Made by a program: the position numbers and the translations under genes. This document shows positions 1 through 5,909 of a DNA stretch of 7,955 bases, piece by piece. The notes beneath the pieces are model-generated. The model worked only from the letters and a program-made list of their open reading frames with translations. It had not been told where the DNA came from and ran no database searches. The DNA is from CAYLOP01 sp964385305 (GTDB lineage: Bacteria; Chloroflexota; Anaerolineae; Anaerolineales; E44-bin32): the NCBI GenBank assembly GCA_964385305.1, contig CAYLOP010000147.1:1-7955 (forward strand), read 5' to 3'. How positions within the stretch are numbered: position 1 is the first letter of the stretch; each line of letters starts with the position of its first letter.

Positions 1-4
1 ACCC

Positions 5-616
5 ATGAACACAAACTTGCTGGTCGCAATTTTTGGAGGTTTCTTTGCTATCCTTTTTGGATTGATCTCAATGCTGGAGCGCGAAGGGATATCCTATCAG
101 TTCATCCTCGAGGTTGTGCTAATCACCAGCTTAGCTGTTGGGGGAGGTTATCTTACGGGTAAACCAGCTAACCCCTTTCTATTCTTGCTTTTCACCTATC
201 TCTTCACAATGCGCTCTCGTCTCCTCGCAGATCTTGCGAATTTCATGTCAAAGCGAGGCCGCCATCGAGAAGCCATCTCGATCCTGGAAGTAGCCCAACG
301 CCTGCTCCCCGACAGGCCAACCAAATTGGTCATACAGCTTAATATGGGAATCGAGTATCTCCGGAATCATCAATTCGAGGTTTCACAATCACATCTAGAA
401 TCGGTACTGGAGCAAGCTGAGACGGGTGGCTTGGGAATCCGAAATCGAACCACCTGTTTGTACTACGTTGGGCATGCCCTGCTGCAGCAAGGTCAAATCT
501 CACGCGCCAAACAATCATTGCGATCCGCCGCAAACTTGTTCCCGAATTCTACCTATGGCAAAGCCGCCGCGCAGTCCCTGTCAGATATCGCCCAGGTCAG
601 GCGCAAGAATACCTAG
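5..616 (+). CDS. Membrane-anchored TPR-like repeat protein
   Basis: This 203-residue protein begins with three hydrophobic stretches (about residues 5-24, 33-51 and 56-70), which look like membrane helices. A soluble helical region follows, with helix-turn-helix repeats of tetratricopeptide type at about 73-101, 106-139 and 150-181. The repeats show the usual small and aromatic spacing, such as GRHREAISILEVAQRLLP and GQISRAKQSLRSAANLFP. TPR domains act as protein-interaction scaffolds, so a membrane-bound assembly role is possible, but no specific function can be assigned. The ATG lies four bases from the window edge, so its ribosome site cannot be seen and the true start may lie further upstream. 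The gene stops 90 bases before panE, which has its own promoter, so the two are probably transcribed separately. Confidence 0.75.
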   Translation: MNTNLLVAIFGGFFAILFGLISMLEREGISYQFILEVVLITSLAVGGGYLTGKPANPFLFLLFTYLFTMRSRLLADLANFMSKRGRHREAISILEVAQRLLPDRPTKLVIQLNMGIEYLRNHQFEVSQSHLESVLEQAETGGLGIRNRTTCLYYVGHALLQQGQISRAKQSLRSAANLFPNSTYGKAAAQSLSDIAQVRRKNT

Positions 617-647
617 CATGGGTGTCCTGAGACCGCCACAAAGACAA

Positions 648-675
648 TTGTGCTATAAGATGGCGGTTATATAAT
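648..675 (+). promoter_or_regulatory. Promoter candidate for panE
   Basis: A perfect TATAAT at 670-675 has a weak -35 match, TTGTGC, at 648-653 with 16-base spacing. It predicts a transcript start near 682 and a leader of about 25 bases containing the GAGGG ribosome site. A second, overlapping candidate is an extended -10 (TGC then TATAAG, 651-659). The 8-bp palindrome ACAATTGT at 644-651 overlaps the -35 area and may be chance. Confidence 0.5.
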
Positions 676-706
676 CCTTTCCATATCCTAAATTTGAGGG
701 CCGAAA

Positions 707-1642
707 GTGAAAATTGCTATCTACGGAACAGGAGGCGTTGGAGGTTATTTCGGTGGCTTATTGGCTCTTGAGGGCCATGATGTACATTTCATCGCACGTG
801 GGGCGCACCTGGACACAATGCAAAGACGAGGTCTAAAAGTCTACAGCAATTATGGCGATTTTGACATCAAGCCCGTTGTTGCAACCGACTCACCCAACGA
901 GATCGGTGAAGTCGATTATGTGATCCTCGCTGTGAAACACTTCCAGCTCCGCGACGTGCTCCATGGATTGAAGCCGCTGATCGGCCCAGAGACAACTGTC
1001 GTCCCCTTGCTGAACGGTGTTGACGCGCACGAGCACCTCATCCCAGTGATTGGGCGCGCGCATGTCATCGGTGGCTCCTGCAGTGTAGTCTCGATGATCG
1101 AAGCGCCAGGGGTCATCCGCCAAGTAGGAAATTTGCGGCGGATTGTCCTGGGGGAATTGGACCGCGTTCGGTCAGAACGCGTGGAGAGAATCGTTCAGGT
1201 GTGGGCTGCAAGCGGTGTTGACGCGAATCAGGCGGAGGATATCTTCGCCGCACTCTGGAATAAATTTCTTTTCATCGCATCCCTCGGGGGCGTTGGTTCG
1301 TTGACTCGAGCCACAGCGGGGGAGATTCGTAGTAATCCGGAAACGAAGCGCTTGCTTGGAAACGCGATGCAGGAGGTAGAACATCTGGCGCAGCAACTCG
1401 CAATCAGCCTCCCCCCCGATGCCGTTCACGCTGCGATGTCGCTGGTCGAAAGCCTGGATCCTTCTGCAACCTCCTCGATGCAACGTGATGTGGAAGCAGG
1501 CAAACCTTTTGAACTGGAAGCGTTCAGTGGTACAGTCGTCCGCTTGGGCAGACAGGTGAGCATCGCCACACCTGTGCATGAATCGATCTATGCCCTCCTA
1601 CTGCCGGCATTATCGCGAGCCTTTCAGCGCAATATCAAATAA
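707..1642 (+). CDS. panE: 2-dehydropantoate 2-reductase (ketopantoate reductase family)
   Basis: The family catalyses NADPH-dependent reduction of ketopantoate to pantoate, a step of pantothenate and CoA synthesis in the cytosol. The 311 residues match the usual length. The N-terminal Rossmann fold shows GTGGVGG at 7-13. AVK with K77 and the NG at 103-104 match conserved positions. The C-terminal helical domain carries WNK (K186, equivalent to the catalytic lysine) and the SSM..D...G..FELE signature (256-271), with E269 at the substrate-binding glutamate position. The start is GTG, set by GAGGG at 696-700 six bases upstream. No panB, panC or panD is adjacent. The family includes paralogues acting on other 2-oxoacids, so pantoate synthesis is likely but not proven. 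The gene converges on the minus-strand 76-residue gene with only 13 bases between stops. Confidence 0.85.
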   Translation: MKIAIYGTGGVGGYFGGLLALEGHDVHFIARGAHLDTMQRRGLKVYSNYGDFDIKPVVATDSPNEIGEVDYVILAVKHFQLRDVLHGLKPLIGPETTVVPLLNGVDAHEHLIPVIGRAHVIGGSCSVVSMIEAPGVIRQVGNLRRIVLGELDRVRSERVERIVQVWAASGVDANQAEDIFAALWNKFLFIASLGGVGSLTRATAGEIRSNPETKRLLGNAMQEVEHLAQQLAISLPPDAVHAAMSLVESLDPSATSSMQRDVEAGKPFELEAFSGTVVRLGRQVSIATPVHESIYALLLPALSRAFQRNIK

Positions 1643-1645
1643 ATC

Positions 1646-1657
1646 GAGATCGATCTC
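1646..1657. repeat. Perfect 12-bp palindrome between convergent genes
   Basis: GAGATCGATCTC is perfectly self-complementary and sits between the panE stop (1640-1642) and the stop of the minus-strand 76-residue gene, whose TGA lies on 1656-1658. As RNA it could form only a short hairpin (GAGA/TCTC, loop TCGA), so it is at most a weak bidirectional terminator. No long T run follows on either strand. Confidence 0.45.
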
Positions 1658-1886
1658 AATTTCCTGATGGATCATTAAGATCATCATCTACGGGGCCTTC
1701 GAGGAACTCACGGAAAACCTCCAGGCGATTCACATCTACCTCTTCATCCGTCTCGCTCTTTGAGGATTTCTGCTGTCCCTGAAATCTTTGTAGATTACGC
1801 ATGGCCGATGTGAATTCGTCCCATGCTCCCGATAACTTAAGGAACACAAAGATCATGGCCAAAGTGAAGGCGATATACGGCAACAT
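1656..1886 (-). CDS. Small single-pass membrane protein, uncharacterised
   Basis: This 76-residue protein has one hydrophobic segment at about residues 3-20 (IAFTLAMIFVFLKLSG). A polar, charged cytoplasmic-type tail follows, rich in D, E, K and S, with the acidic end GPVDDDLND. I do not recognise a family. The ATG at 1886 is well supported by GGAGGTT (plus-strand coordinates 1892-1898), five bases upstream. The gene lies 31 bases downstream of the 160-residue minus-strand gene, with no terminator visible between them, so they are probably co-transcribed. The short N-terminal anchor and charged tail suit a small membrane-tethered adaptor, but that is only inference. The good ribosome site and spacing argue against a chance frame. 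Confidence 0.65.
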   Translation of the reverse strand: MLPYIAFTLAMIFVFLKLSGAWDEFTSAMRNLQRFQGQQKSSKSETDEEVDVNRLEVFREFLEGPVDDDLNDPSGN

Positions 1887-1917
1887 ATCATAACCTCCAT
1901 CTCATGCGTTCCAACCT

Positions 1918-2400
1918 CTACCTCTCACCATACCACGCCCCACCCTTAAGATCATCCATGAACATCGCCCGGTCTTCCTCACTCGCAATGCGACGACCCG
2001 CTTCTTCAGCAAGCTTGAAATACTCCTGAGAATACGCATGTTTTCCAGCTAGGGCATTGGCGCGCGCTAGGCACTCATACGCATACGCATGGTCGAAATC
2101 CGACATTTGGATGGCGTGTTCCTGCGTTAACTCGACGCAGCGAGCTGCGTGCCGTAAAGCTTCCGACTCAACACCCAAAACGGTATACACTCTTGCAAGC
2201 AACCATTCTCCGCGTTGGTGATGTACTTCTTTGCCAGCATGAAACCAATGATAGAGCGATGCATGCGCGGCATGCACCATTTCCTCGTCCTCAAAGAGCG
2301 TGCGCGCCTCTTGCTCCAGGAGTTGCCATACGCGACCATTGAGCTTCTTAGCGAACTCGAGATGCGCTTCCTCCATCGTATACCTGGTCTCTTCGCTCAC
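1918..2400 (-). CDS. Conserved helical (TPR-like) protein of unknown function
   Basis: The 160-residue soluble protein is predicted to be all-helical. From memory it belongs to an uncharacterised but widespread bacterial family marked by AHLEFAKKLNGRVW near the N terminus and the central HAAHASLYHWFHAG (43-56). Two TPR-like helical pairs follow at about 64-95 (GEWLLARVYTVLGVESEA) and 103-138 (DHAYAYECLARANALAGK), and it ends in DDLKGGAWYGER. The several H, W and Y residues in the HAAHASLYHW block are conserved in the family as I remember it, and could line a binding pocket or metal site; this is inference. The start is GTG at 2400 because GGAGGA (2406-2411) lies five bases upstream. The in-frame ATG at 2376 lacks such a site. 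The gene probably leads an operon with the 76-residue membrane protein. Confidence 0.75.
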   Translation of the reverse strand: MSEETRYTMEEAHLEFAKKLNGRVWQLLEQEARTLFEDEEMVHAAHASLYHWFHAGKEVHHQRGEWLLARVYTVLGVESEALRHAARCVELTQEHAIQMSDFDHAYAYECLARANALAGKHAYSQEYFKLAEEAGRRIASEEDRAMFMDDLKGGAWYGER

Positions 2401-2449
2401 GATCGTCCTCCAGCATTCCGTTGCGTTTCTGGATCGAATTACATCATGG

Positions 2450-2455
2450 AGTATA
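2450..2455 (-). promoter_or_regulatory. Weak -10 candidate for the 160-residue gene
   Basis: On the minus strand TATACT matches five of six -10 bases and would place a transcript start near 2443, giving a leader of about 43 bases. No acceptable -35 sits at 16-18 bases; the nearest TTACAA is 21 bases away. The call is therefore tentative. Confidence 0.25.
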
Positions 2456-2485
2456 CCCTACGAGGAATAAATCCATTTGTAAGTT

Positions 2486-2507
2486 CTTCGAAGGCAGGAC
2501 ATCCTGC
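2486..2507. repeat. Two adjacent palindromes between minus-strand genes
   Basis: CTTCGAAG (2486-2493, perfect) directly abuts GCAGGACATCCTGC (2494-2507, stem GCAGG/CCTGC, loop ACAT). They lie between the dehydrogenase stop and the 160-residue gene. As RNA they could form a hairpin ending the upstream operon, but no T tract follows on the minus strand. An operator for the downstream gene is the alternative. Confidence 0.35.
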
Positions 2508-2543
2508 GTGATAAGATGGGGGTGCCCGAGCCTACTTCGCCCT

Positions 2544-3530
2544 TTAATATCCGAGCATAAGGTCGACCCGGTTGGGCATCGGTTGTCCCCGGGAGGCGAT
2601 GTTGAGAGCTTCTGCCAGGGCTTCCATCCGCCGGTATTCCAATTGGAACGCACCGCCTGCGCGGTGTGGGCTCAACACCACATTATCCAGGGTATGAAAT
2701 GGGAATCGGGAGGGCGGGGTATGTGTTCGCGATCCTTCATCTTTTGGATAGTTGTACCAAACGTCCAGGCCTGCAGCATATATCTTGCCCTCGCTGAGTG
2801 CACGGTATAACGCTTCCTCTTGGATGATTTGGCCACGCGATACATTTACAACAATGGCATCCTGGGGGAGCAAGGATAGCGCCTCATGATCGATCAGGTT
2901 TTCACTTTCAGGCGTCAAGGGCACGCAAATAATGAGGACCTGCGTGGAGGGCAGTAAGTCCTTCAGATCTACCATAGATCGCACATCGATACCCTCGCTC
3001 GGATCTCCTACTTCTTCATGGCGTTTTTTCAGGGCTACCACACACATGCTCAAAGCCCTGCACATACGCCCAACCCGGCGACCAATCTCCCCATAGCCGA
3101 GCACAAGCACGTTCTTACCTTCCAACAGGATCGAAGGGTTGGGTTGGTAGCGCGGCGTCCAATCATATCTCCGAAGTGCACGATCCATTGGGATAATATG
3201 CTTCGCTGCTGCCAGAAGTAATGCCATGGCTACTTCAGCCGTCGCGGCCGCGTTGAAATGCAGATTGTGCACCGCGAGATGTGGGAAATCGTAAAGCAAT
3301 CGACGTGTATCAGGGGGCACGCCTGCGAAAGGGATAATCAGCGCTTTGAGATTCACGCAGCTTTCGAGTTGCTCGCGCTTCGGGCGCCCCGCGATGAGAA
3401 TCTGAACACGGTCCGAGTTTGGAATGGTCTGCCCGATAGAGAGTTGAACATCGGGGCTAAGAAGGGATTGCAGGTGGGCGGGAAGTGACTCTTCAAGTGT
3501 TTCAAGAAAGTGAACCGATAAGAAATTCAT
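2544..3530 (-). CDS. D-isomer-specific 2-hydroxyacid dehydrogenase family protein
   Basis: The family reduces 2-oxoacids or oxidises D-2-hydroxyacids using NAD(P)H in the cytosol. The length, 328 residues, is typical. The N-terminal substrate domain contains PFAGV at 67-71. The nucleotide domain has the Rossmann motif GYGEIG (145-150), CVPLTPE (202-208) and NVSRGQ (229-234), with R232 as the catalytic arginine. GLDVW (254-258) follows, and SPHRAGG (287-293) supplies the catalytic histidine H289. The segment after GLDVW is unusual: it reads YNYP where the family normally has a glutamate before the proline. About ten extra residues then precede the histidine. The substrate cannot be named. The ATG at 3530 overlaps the glycosyltransferase stop by four bases (ATGA), with no strong ribosome site of its own, which suggests translational coupling. 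Confidence 0.88.
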   Translation of the reverse strand: MNFLSVHFLETLEESLPAHLQSLLSPDVQLSIGQTIPNSDRVQILIAGRPKREQLESCVNLKALIIPFAGVPPDTRRLLYDFPHLAVHNLHFNAAATAEVAMALLLAAAKHIIPMDRALRRYDWTPRYQPNPSILLEGKNVLVLGYGEIGRRVGRMCRALSMCVVALKKRHEEVGDPSEGIDVRSMVDLKDLLPSTQVLIICVPLTPESENLIDHEALSLLPQDAIVVNVSRGQIIQEEALYRALSEGKIYAAGLDVWYNYPKDEGSRTHTPPSRFPFHTLDNVVLSPHRAGGAFQLEYRRMEALAEALNIASRGQPMPNRVDLMLGY

Positions 3531-4777
3531 GCAAGTATTTTGTCCAACACCGATTTATAAAGATCAACCACTTGGTTCGCGATGCGCGGCCAAGCATAGG
3601 CGCTGGCTGATTCCGCAGCCTGCATGCCCAATCGTTCCCGCAAAGTTGCATCCTGTAAAATAAGCCTCAAACGATCGGCAAGTGCATTGGGATCAGCCGC
3701 CGGGACGTGGAATCCAGTCTCACCATCTCGAACGAGATACGCCAGCCCACCTGTCTCGGAGGCTACCACAGGCGTGCCGCAAGCCATGGCTTCAAGAGCC
3801 ACTAACCCGAATGATTCATAATGCGAAGGCACGACGACAACCTCCGCTGCGGAGTAGTAGTATTGCAAGGTATCCTGGTCGCGTTTACCGAGGAAGAGCA
3901 CCAAATCCCCCATGCCGAGTGACTCACATAGCGCCTTCAGACGTCCCATTTCTTCGGTGATCTGATCCCGACTTGCGATTGGATCCCCGCCGATGATGGT
4001 CAGACAGAACGGATACAGAGCCCAGACACCTTCTTGTCGCAGTATGGCTGCCGCTTCTATCAGTGTATCGATCCCTTTCAGCGGCTCGATGCGTCCAACG
4101 TAGAGGATGACACGGTGATCGCAGGGTACGCCGATGAACTCTCGAGCCTCATCCGTCGGAATGGGATAGAAACGGCTGATGTCCACACCAGGGGGGATGA
4201 CGACCACATTGCTTGTATCGGTCCGGTAAAGCCATTGGATTTGAGCTACTTCCGCTCTTGTAGCAGCGATTACCCTGTCTGCCTCCCGCAGTAATCTTTT
4301 CTCTGTCTCGAGACGAAGGGATGAACTGGTCTCATCTTCACTTCGAGCAACCCGATCCTTCATCACGGCTAAAGTGTGAAACATCTGAATGAGGGGTATC
4401 TTCCACTGCTCTCTCAGGGCAAGTCCCGCTAAGCCCGAGAGCCAATAGTGGCTATGAATCATGTCATAGTGGATGTTCTTCGCGGCCGCGAAGTTGCGTA
4501 TCCCTTTGACAAACTCATCGATATGCTCGGCAAGAAGATGCTTGGGCATGCTCTTTTCAGGTCCGGAGGCGATGTGGACGATGCGATTACCGTACCCAAG
4601 TTCGTGTAAGACATGGGGCACATGCTCATCTTGTGATCGCGTAAAAACGTCCGCGCCAATACCAAGCTTACCTATTTCGCGAGATAAATCGCGAACATAG
4701 ACATTCATGCCACCGGTATCCTTTCCCCCAAGCGTTGCGAGGGGGCAGGTGTGGTAAGAGAGCATGGCGATACGCAT
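3527..4777 (-). CDS. GT4 retaining glycosyltransferase, MshA/sucrose-phosphate-synthase-like
   Basis: A cytosolic GT-B enzyme that transfers a sugar from a nucleotide sugar, 416 residues from the chosen start. The N-terminal domain has the GGMNVYV loop (22-28) and HSHYWLSG (108-115). The C-terminal domain has VGRIEPLKG (227-235), with R229 and K234 expected to contact the donor diphosphate. It also has the EX7E pair E321/E329 in ESFGLVALE. K79, Y111, T135 and R155 fall where MshA enzymes bind the phosphate of inositol phosphate (recalled from the family), which suggests a phosphorylated acceptor. Sucrose-phosphate synthase-like activity is the alternative. The start is ATG 4777 rather than the in-frame GTG at 4795: a -10 hexamer lies on 4784-4789, six bases before the ATG, so GTG 4795 would be upstream of the predicted transcript. 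It is first in an operon with the dehydrogenase. Confidence 0.87.
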   Translation of the reverse strand: MRIAMLSYHTCPLATLGGKDTGGMNVYVRDLSREIGKLGIGADVFTRSQDEHVPHVLHELGYGNRIVHIASGPEKSMPKHLLAEHIDEFVKGIRNFAAAKNIHYDMIHSHYWLSGLAGLALREQWKIPLIQMFHTLAVMKDRVARSEDETSSSLRLETEKRLLREADRVIAATRAEVAQIQWLYRTDTSNVVVIPPGVDISRFYPIPTDEAREFIGVPCDHRVILYVGRIEPLKGIDTLIEAAAILRQEGVWALYPFCLTIIGGDPIASRDQITEEMGRLKALCESLGMGDLVLFLGKRDQDTLQYYYSAAEVVVVPSHYESFGLVALEAMACGTPVVASETGGLAYLVRDGETGFHVPAADPNALADRLRLILQDATLRERLGMQAAESASAYAWPRIANQVVDLYKSVLDKILA

Positions 4778-4783
4778 ATGAAC

Positions 4784-4812
4784 ATTATCCCCCACTGAGA
4801 ATTTCTTGCCAA
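4784..4812 (-). promoter_or_regulatory. Promoter of the glycosyltransferase operon (predicted leaderless)
   Basis: Read on the minus strand, TTGGCA (4807-4812) and GATAAT (4784-4789) each match consensus at five of six bases and are separated by exactly 17 bases. Six bases (GTTCAT) then separate the -10 from the ATG at 4777, so the expected transcript start is the A of the start codon. The -35 shares six bases with the divergent tRNA promoter. Confidence 0.7.
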
Positions 4813-4835
4813 GGATTTCCAGCCACTGGTATAAT
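4806..4835 (+). promoter_or_regulatory. Promoter of tRNA-Thr
   Basis: TTGCCA (4806-4811) and a perfect TATAAT (4830-4835) are spaced by 18 bases. A TG at 4827-4828 adds an extended -10. The predicted start near 4842 would leave a leader of about three bases before the mature tRNA. Confidence 0.75.
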
Positions 4836-4844
4836 GCGTGTCGT

Positions 4845-4917
4845 GCCAGCGTAGCTCAGTCGGCAGAGCAATCGCTTCGTAAGCGATGGGTCGGGGGTTC
4901 GAATCCCCCCGCTGGCT
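4845..4917 (+). tRNA. trnT: tRNA-Thr, anticodon CGT
   Basis: A complete 73-base cloverleaf reads threonine ACG codons. The acceptor stem is GCCAGCG/CGCTGGC (4845-4851 with 4910-4916). The D arm is GCTC/GAGC around an eight-base loop with GG at 4862-4863. The anticodon stem is ATCGC/GCGAT with loop TTCGTAA (4876-4882) and anticodon CGT at 4878-4880. The T arm is GGGGG/CCCCC with loop TTCGAAT. All stems pair perfectly. G1-C72 and C2-G71, with G35 and U36, agree with bacterial threonine identity. The discriminator is T (4917), and CCA is not encoded, so it must be added enzymatically. Confidence 0.96.
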
Positions 4918-4921
4918 CTAC

Positions 4922-4939
4922 ATCTGCATCAACGCAGAT
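4922..4939 (+). terminator. Short hairpin after tRNA-Thr
   Basis: ATCTGC (4922-4927) pairs with GCAGAT (4934-4939) around the loop ATCAAC, five bases after the tRNA. There is no T run, so it may mark 3' processing or weak termination, and read-through into the GNAT gene is possible. A second small stem, GAGGC/GCCTC, lies at 4954-4971. Confidence 0.3.
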
Positions 4940-5075
4940 CAAACACTCGCAAGGAGGCAATCCAAGGCCTCTGACATATCCCCCTTGATTATTTAATCGA
5001 CTTCGTTTCTTGGCTTTCCTTAGGCGGCAGGATTTCCTCAACCTGCCCGACCCATCATCACACAGAGGGTCTTAT

Positions 5076-5822
5076 ATGCTTCAACAGCGGATAGAAGAGG
5101 TGGCTTTCAATGCGTGGCCTGCTTTACAGCAAATGCTTTACGATGGCTGGCTCTTGCGTTTCTCCAACGGTTATAGCATGCGGGGCAATTCTATCAACAT
5201 GCTTTATCCATCCACAATCGATATTGACGAAAAAATCAAGACATGTGAGAAGATGTACGCAGAGAGGGATTTGCCTCCTATCTTTCGTTTGTCGCTACAA
5301 GCCACACCACCCGATCTCGATGGCGCGCTTGAAGTGCGGAGGTACAAAAAAATCGACCCCACATCTGTGCTGTACCTTCACTTACAGCAACGCCGACTTT
5401 CCCCACAGGACGAATCGGGTTTCAACCAGGAATCAGTCGACAGGTGGCTTACGGTCTTCCACGCCATGCGTGGACTTGATGCGAAAGCGGAACGGAATCA
5501 TGCTGCGATTGTGCAGTCAATCCCTTCGAGGATTTTAGCCGCCATCTTGAACGCGGGGGGAAAACCGGTCGCTTGTGGTTTGGGTGTATTGGAGCGCAGC
5601 TACTTTGGCTTATTTGACGTCCTGACCCACCCGGAACACAGGGGGAAAGGCTACGCAACGCAACTTATGAATGGCATGCTTCATTGGTCAACCGATCACG
5701 GTGCAACCCTCGCTTATCTCCAAGTCGAGAGAGATAACGCAGCAGCGCAAGGGCTCTACGAGAAATTTGGATTCCAAGAAGCCTACTACTACTGGTATCG
5801 TATCCCCTCATCTTTAGCATAA
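5076..5822 (+). CDS. GNAT family N-acetyltransferase
   Basis: A 248-residue protein with a C-terminal GNAT domain that transfers an acyl group from acetyl-CoA, substrate unknown. The CoA-binding motif A is at about 182-194 (VLTHPEHRGKGYA), with RGKGYA at 189-194 fitting R/Q-x-x-G-x-G/A. Motif B is LQVERDNAAAQGLYEKFGF (215-233), the usual aromatic C-terminal strand region. The N-terminal half (1-130) is a partner domain containing AWPALQQ, DGWLLRFSNGYSMRGNSIN (23-41) and a tryptophan-rich helix, as in GNATs that carry a degenerate first half. The start is ATG 5076, set by GAGGGT (5065-5070) five bases upstream. An in-frame TTG at 5010 would add 22 residues of unlikely sequence. No clear promoter was seen, so it may be read from the tRNA promoter. 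MBL follows with its own promoter. Confidence 0.85.
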   Translation: MLQQRIEEVAFNAWPALQQMLYDGWLLRFSNGYSMRGNSINMLYPSTIDIDEKIKTCEKMYAERDLPPIFRLSLQATPPDLDGALEVRRYKKIDPTSVLYLHLQQRRLSPQDESGFNQESVDRWLTVFHAMRGLDAKAERNHAAIVQSIPSRILAAILNAGGKPVACGLGVLERSYFGLFDVLTHPEHRGKGYATQLMNGMLHWSTDHGATLAYLQVERDNAAAQGLYEKFGFQEAYYYWYRIPSSLA

Positions 5823-5838
5823 GCGTGATGAATTGGGT

Positions 5839-5867
5839 TTGAATAGCTCCAGCACTATGACTACAAT
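5839..5867 (+). promoter_or_regulatory. Promoter of the MBL-fold gene
   Basis: TTGAAT (5839-5844) and TACAAT (5862-5867) are separated by 17 bases and match consensus at four and five of six positions. The predicted transcript start near 5874 gives a leader of about 36 bases that includes the ribosome site. This separates the gene from the upstream GNAT gene. Confidence 0.55.
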
Positions 5868-5909
5868 AATGAGGTCACAAAGCATCTTCATGAATTGACG
5901 GAGAGAACT

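Noticed and set aside
1172..1579. 135-codon minus-strand open frame inside panE
   Set aside because: Shadow of the well-supported ketopantoate reductase gene, with many C, R and H residues typical of antisense frames.
2421..2810. 129-codon plus-strand open frame
   Set aside because: It is antisense to the dehydrogenase 3' end, has no ribosome site, and its residue make-up is not protein-like.
4778..4795. GTG start that lengthens the glycosyltransferase by six residues
   Set aside because: The -10 element lies inside this stretch, and family members start at MRIAM-like sequence.
4951..4957. Perfect Shine-Dalgarno-like AAGGAGG after the tRNA
   Set aside because: No start codon follows at a usable distance. 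It forms part of a small GAGGC/GCCTC stem instead.
4806..4988. Open frame across tRNA-Thr
   Set aside because: It reads through a complete tRNA gene and its promoter, and has no protein similarity I recognise.
5010..5075. Upstream TTG start that lengthens the GNAT protein by 22 residues
   Set aside because: No ribosome site precedes it, while ATG 5076 has GAGGGT at the right distance and matches where family homology begins.
5895..5909. TTG start for the MBL-fold gene
   Set aside because: It overlaps the ribosome site GGAGAG that serves ATG 5910.
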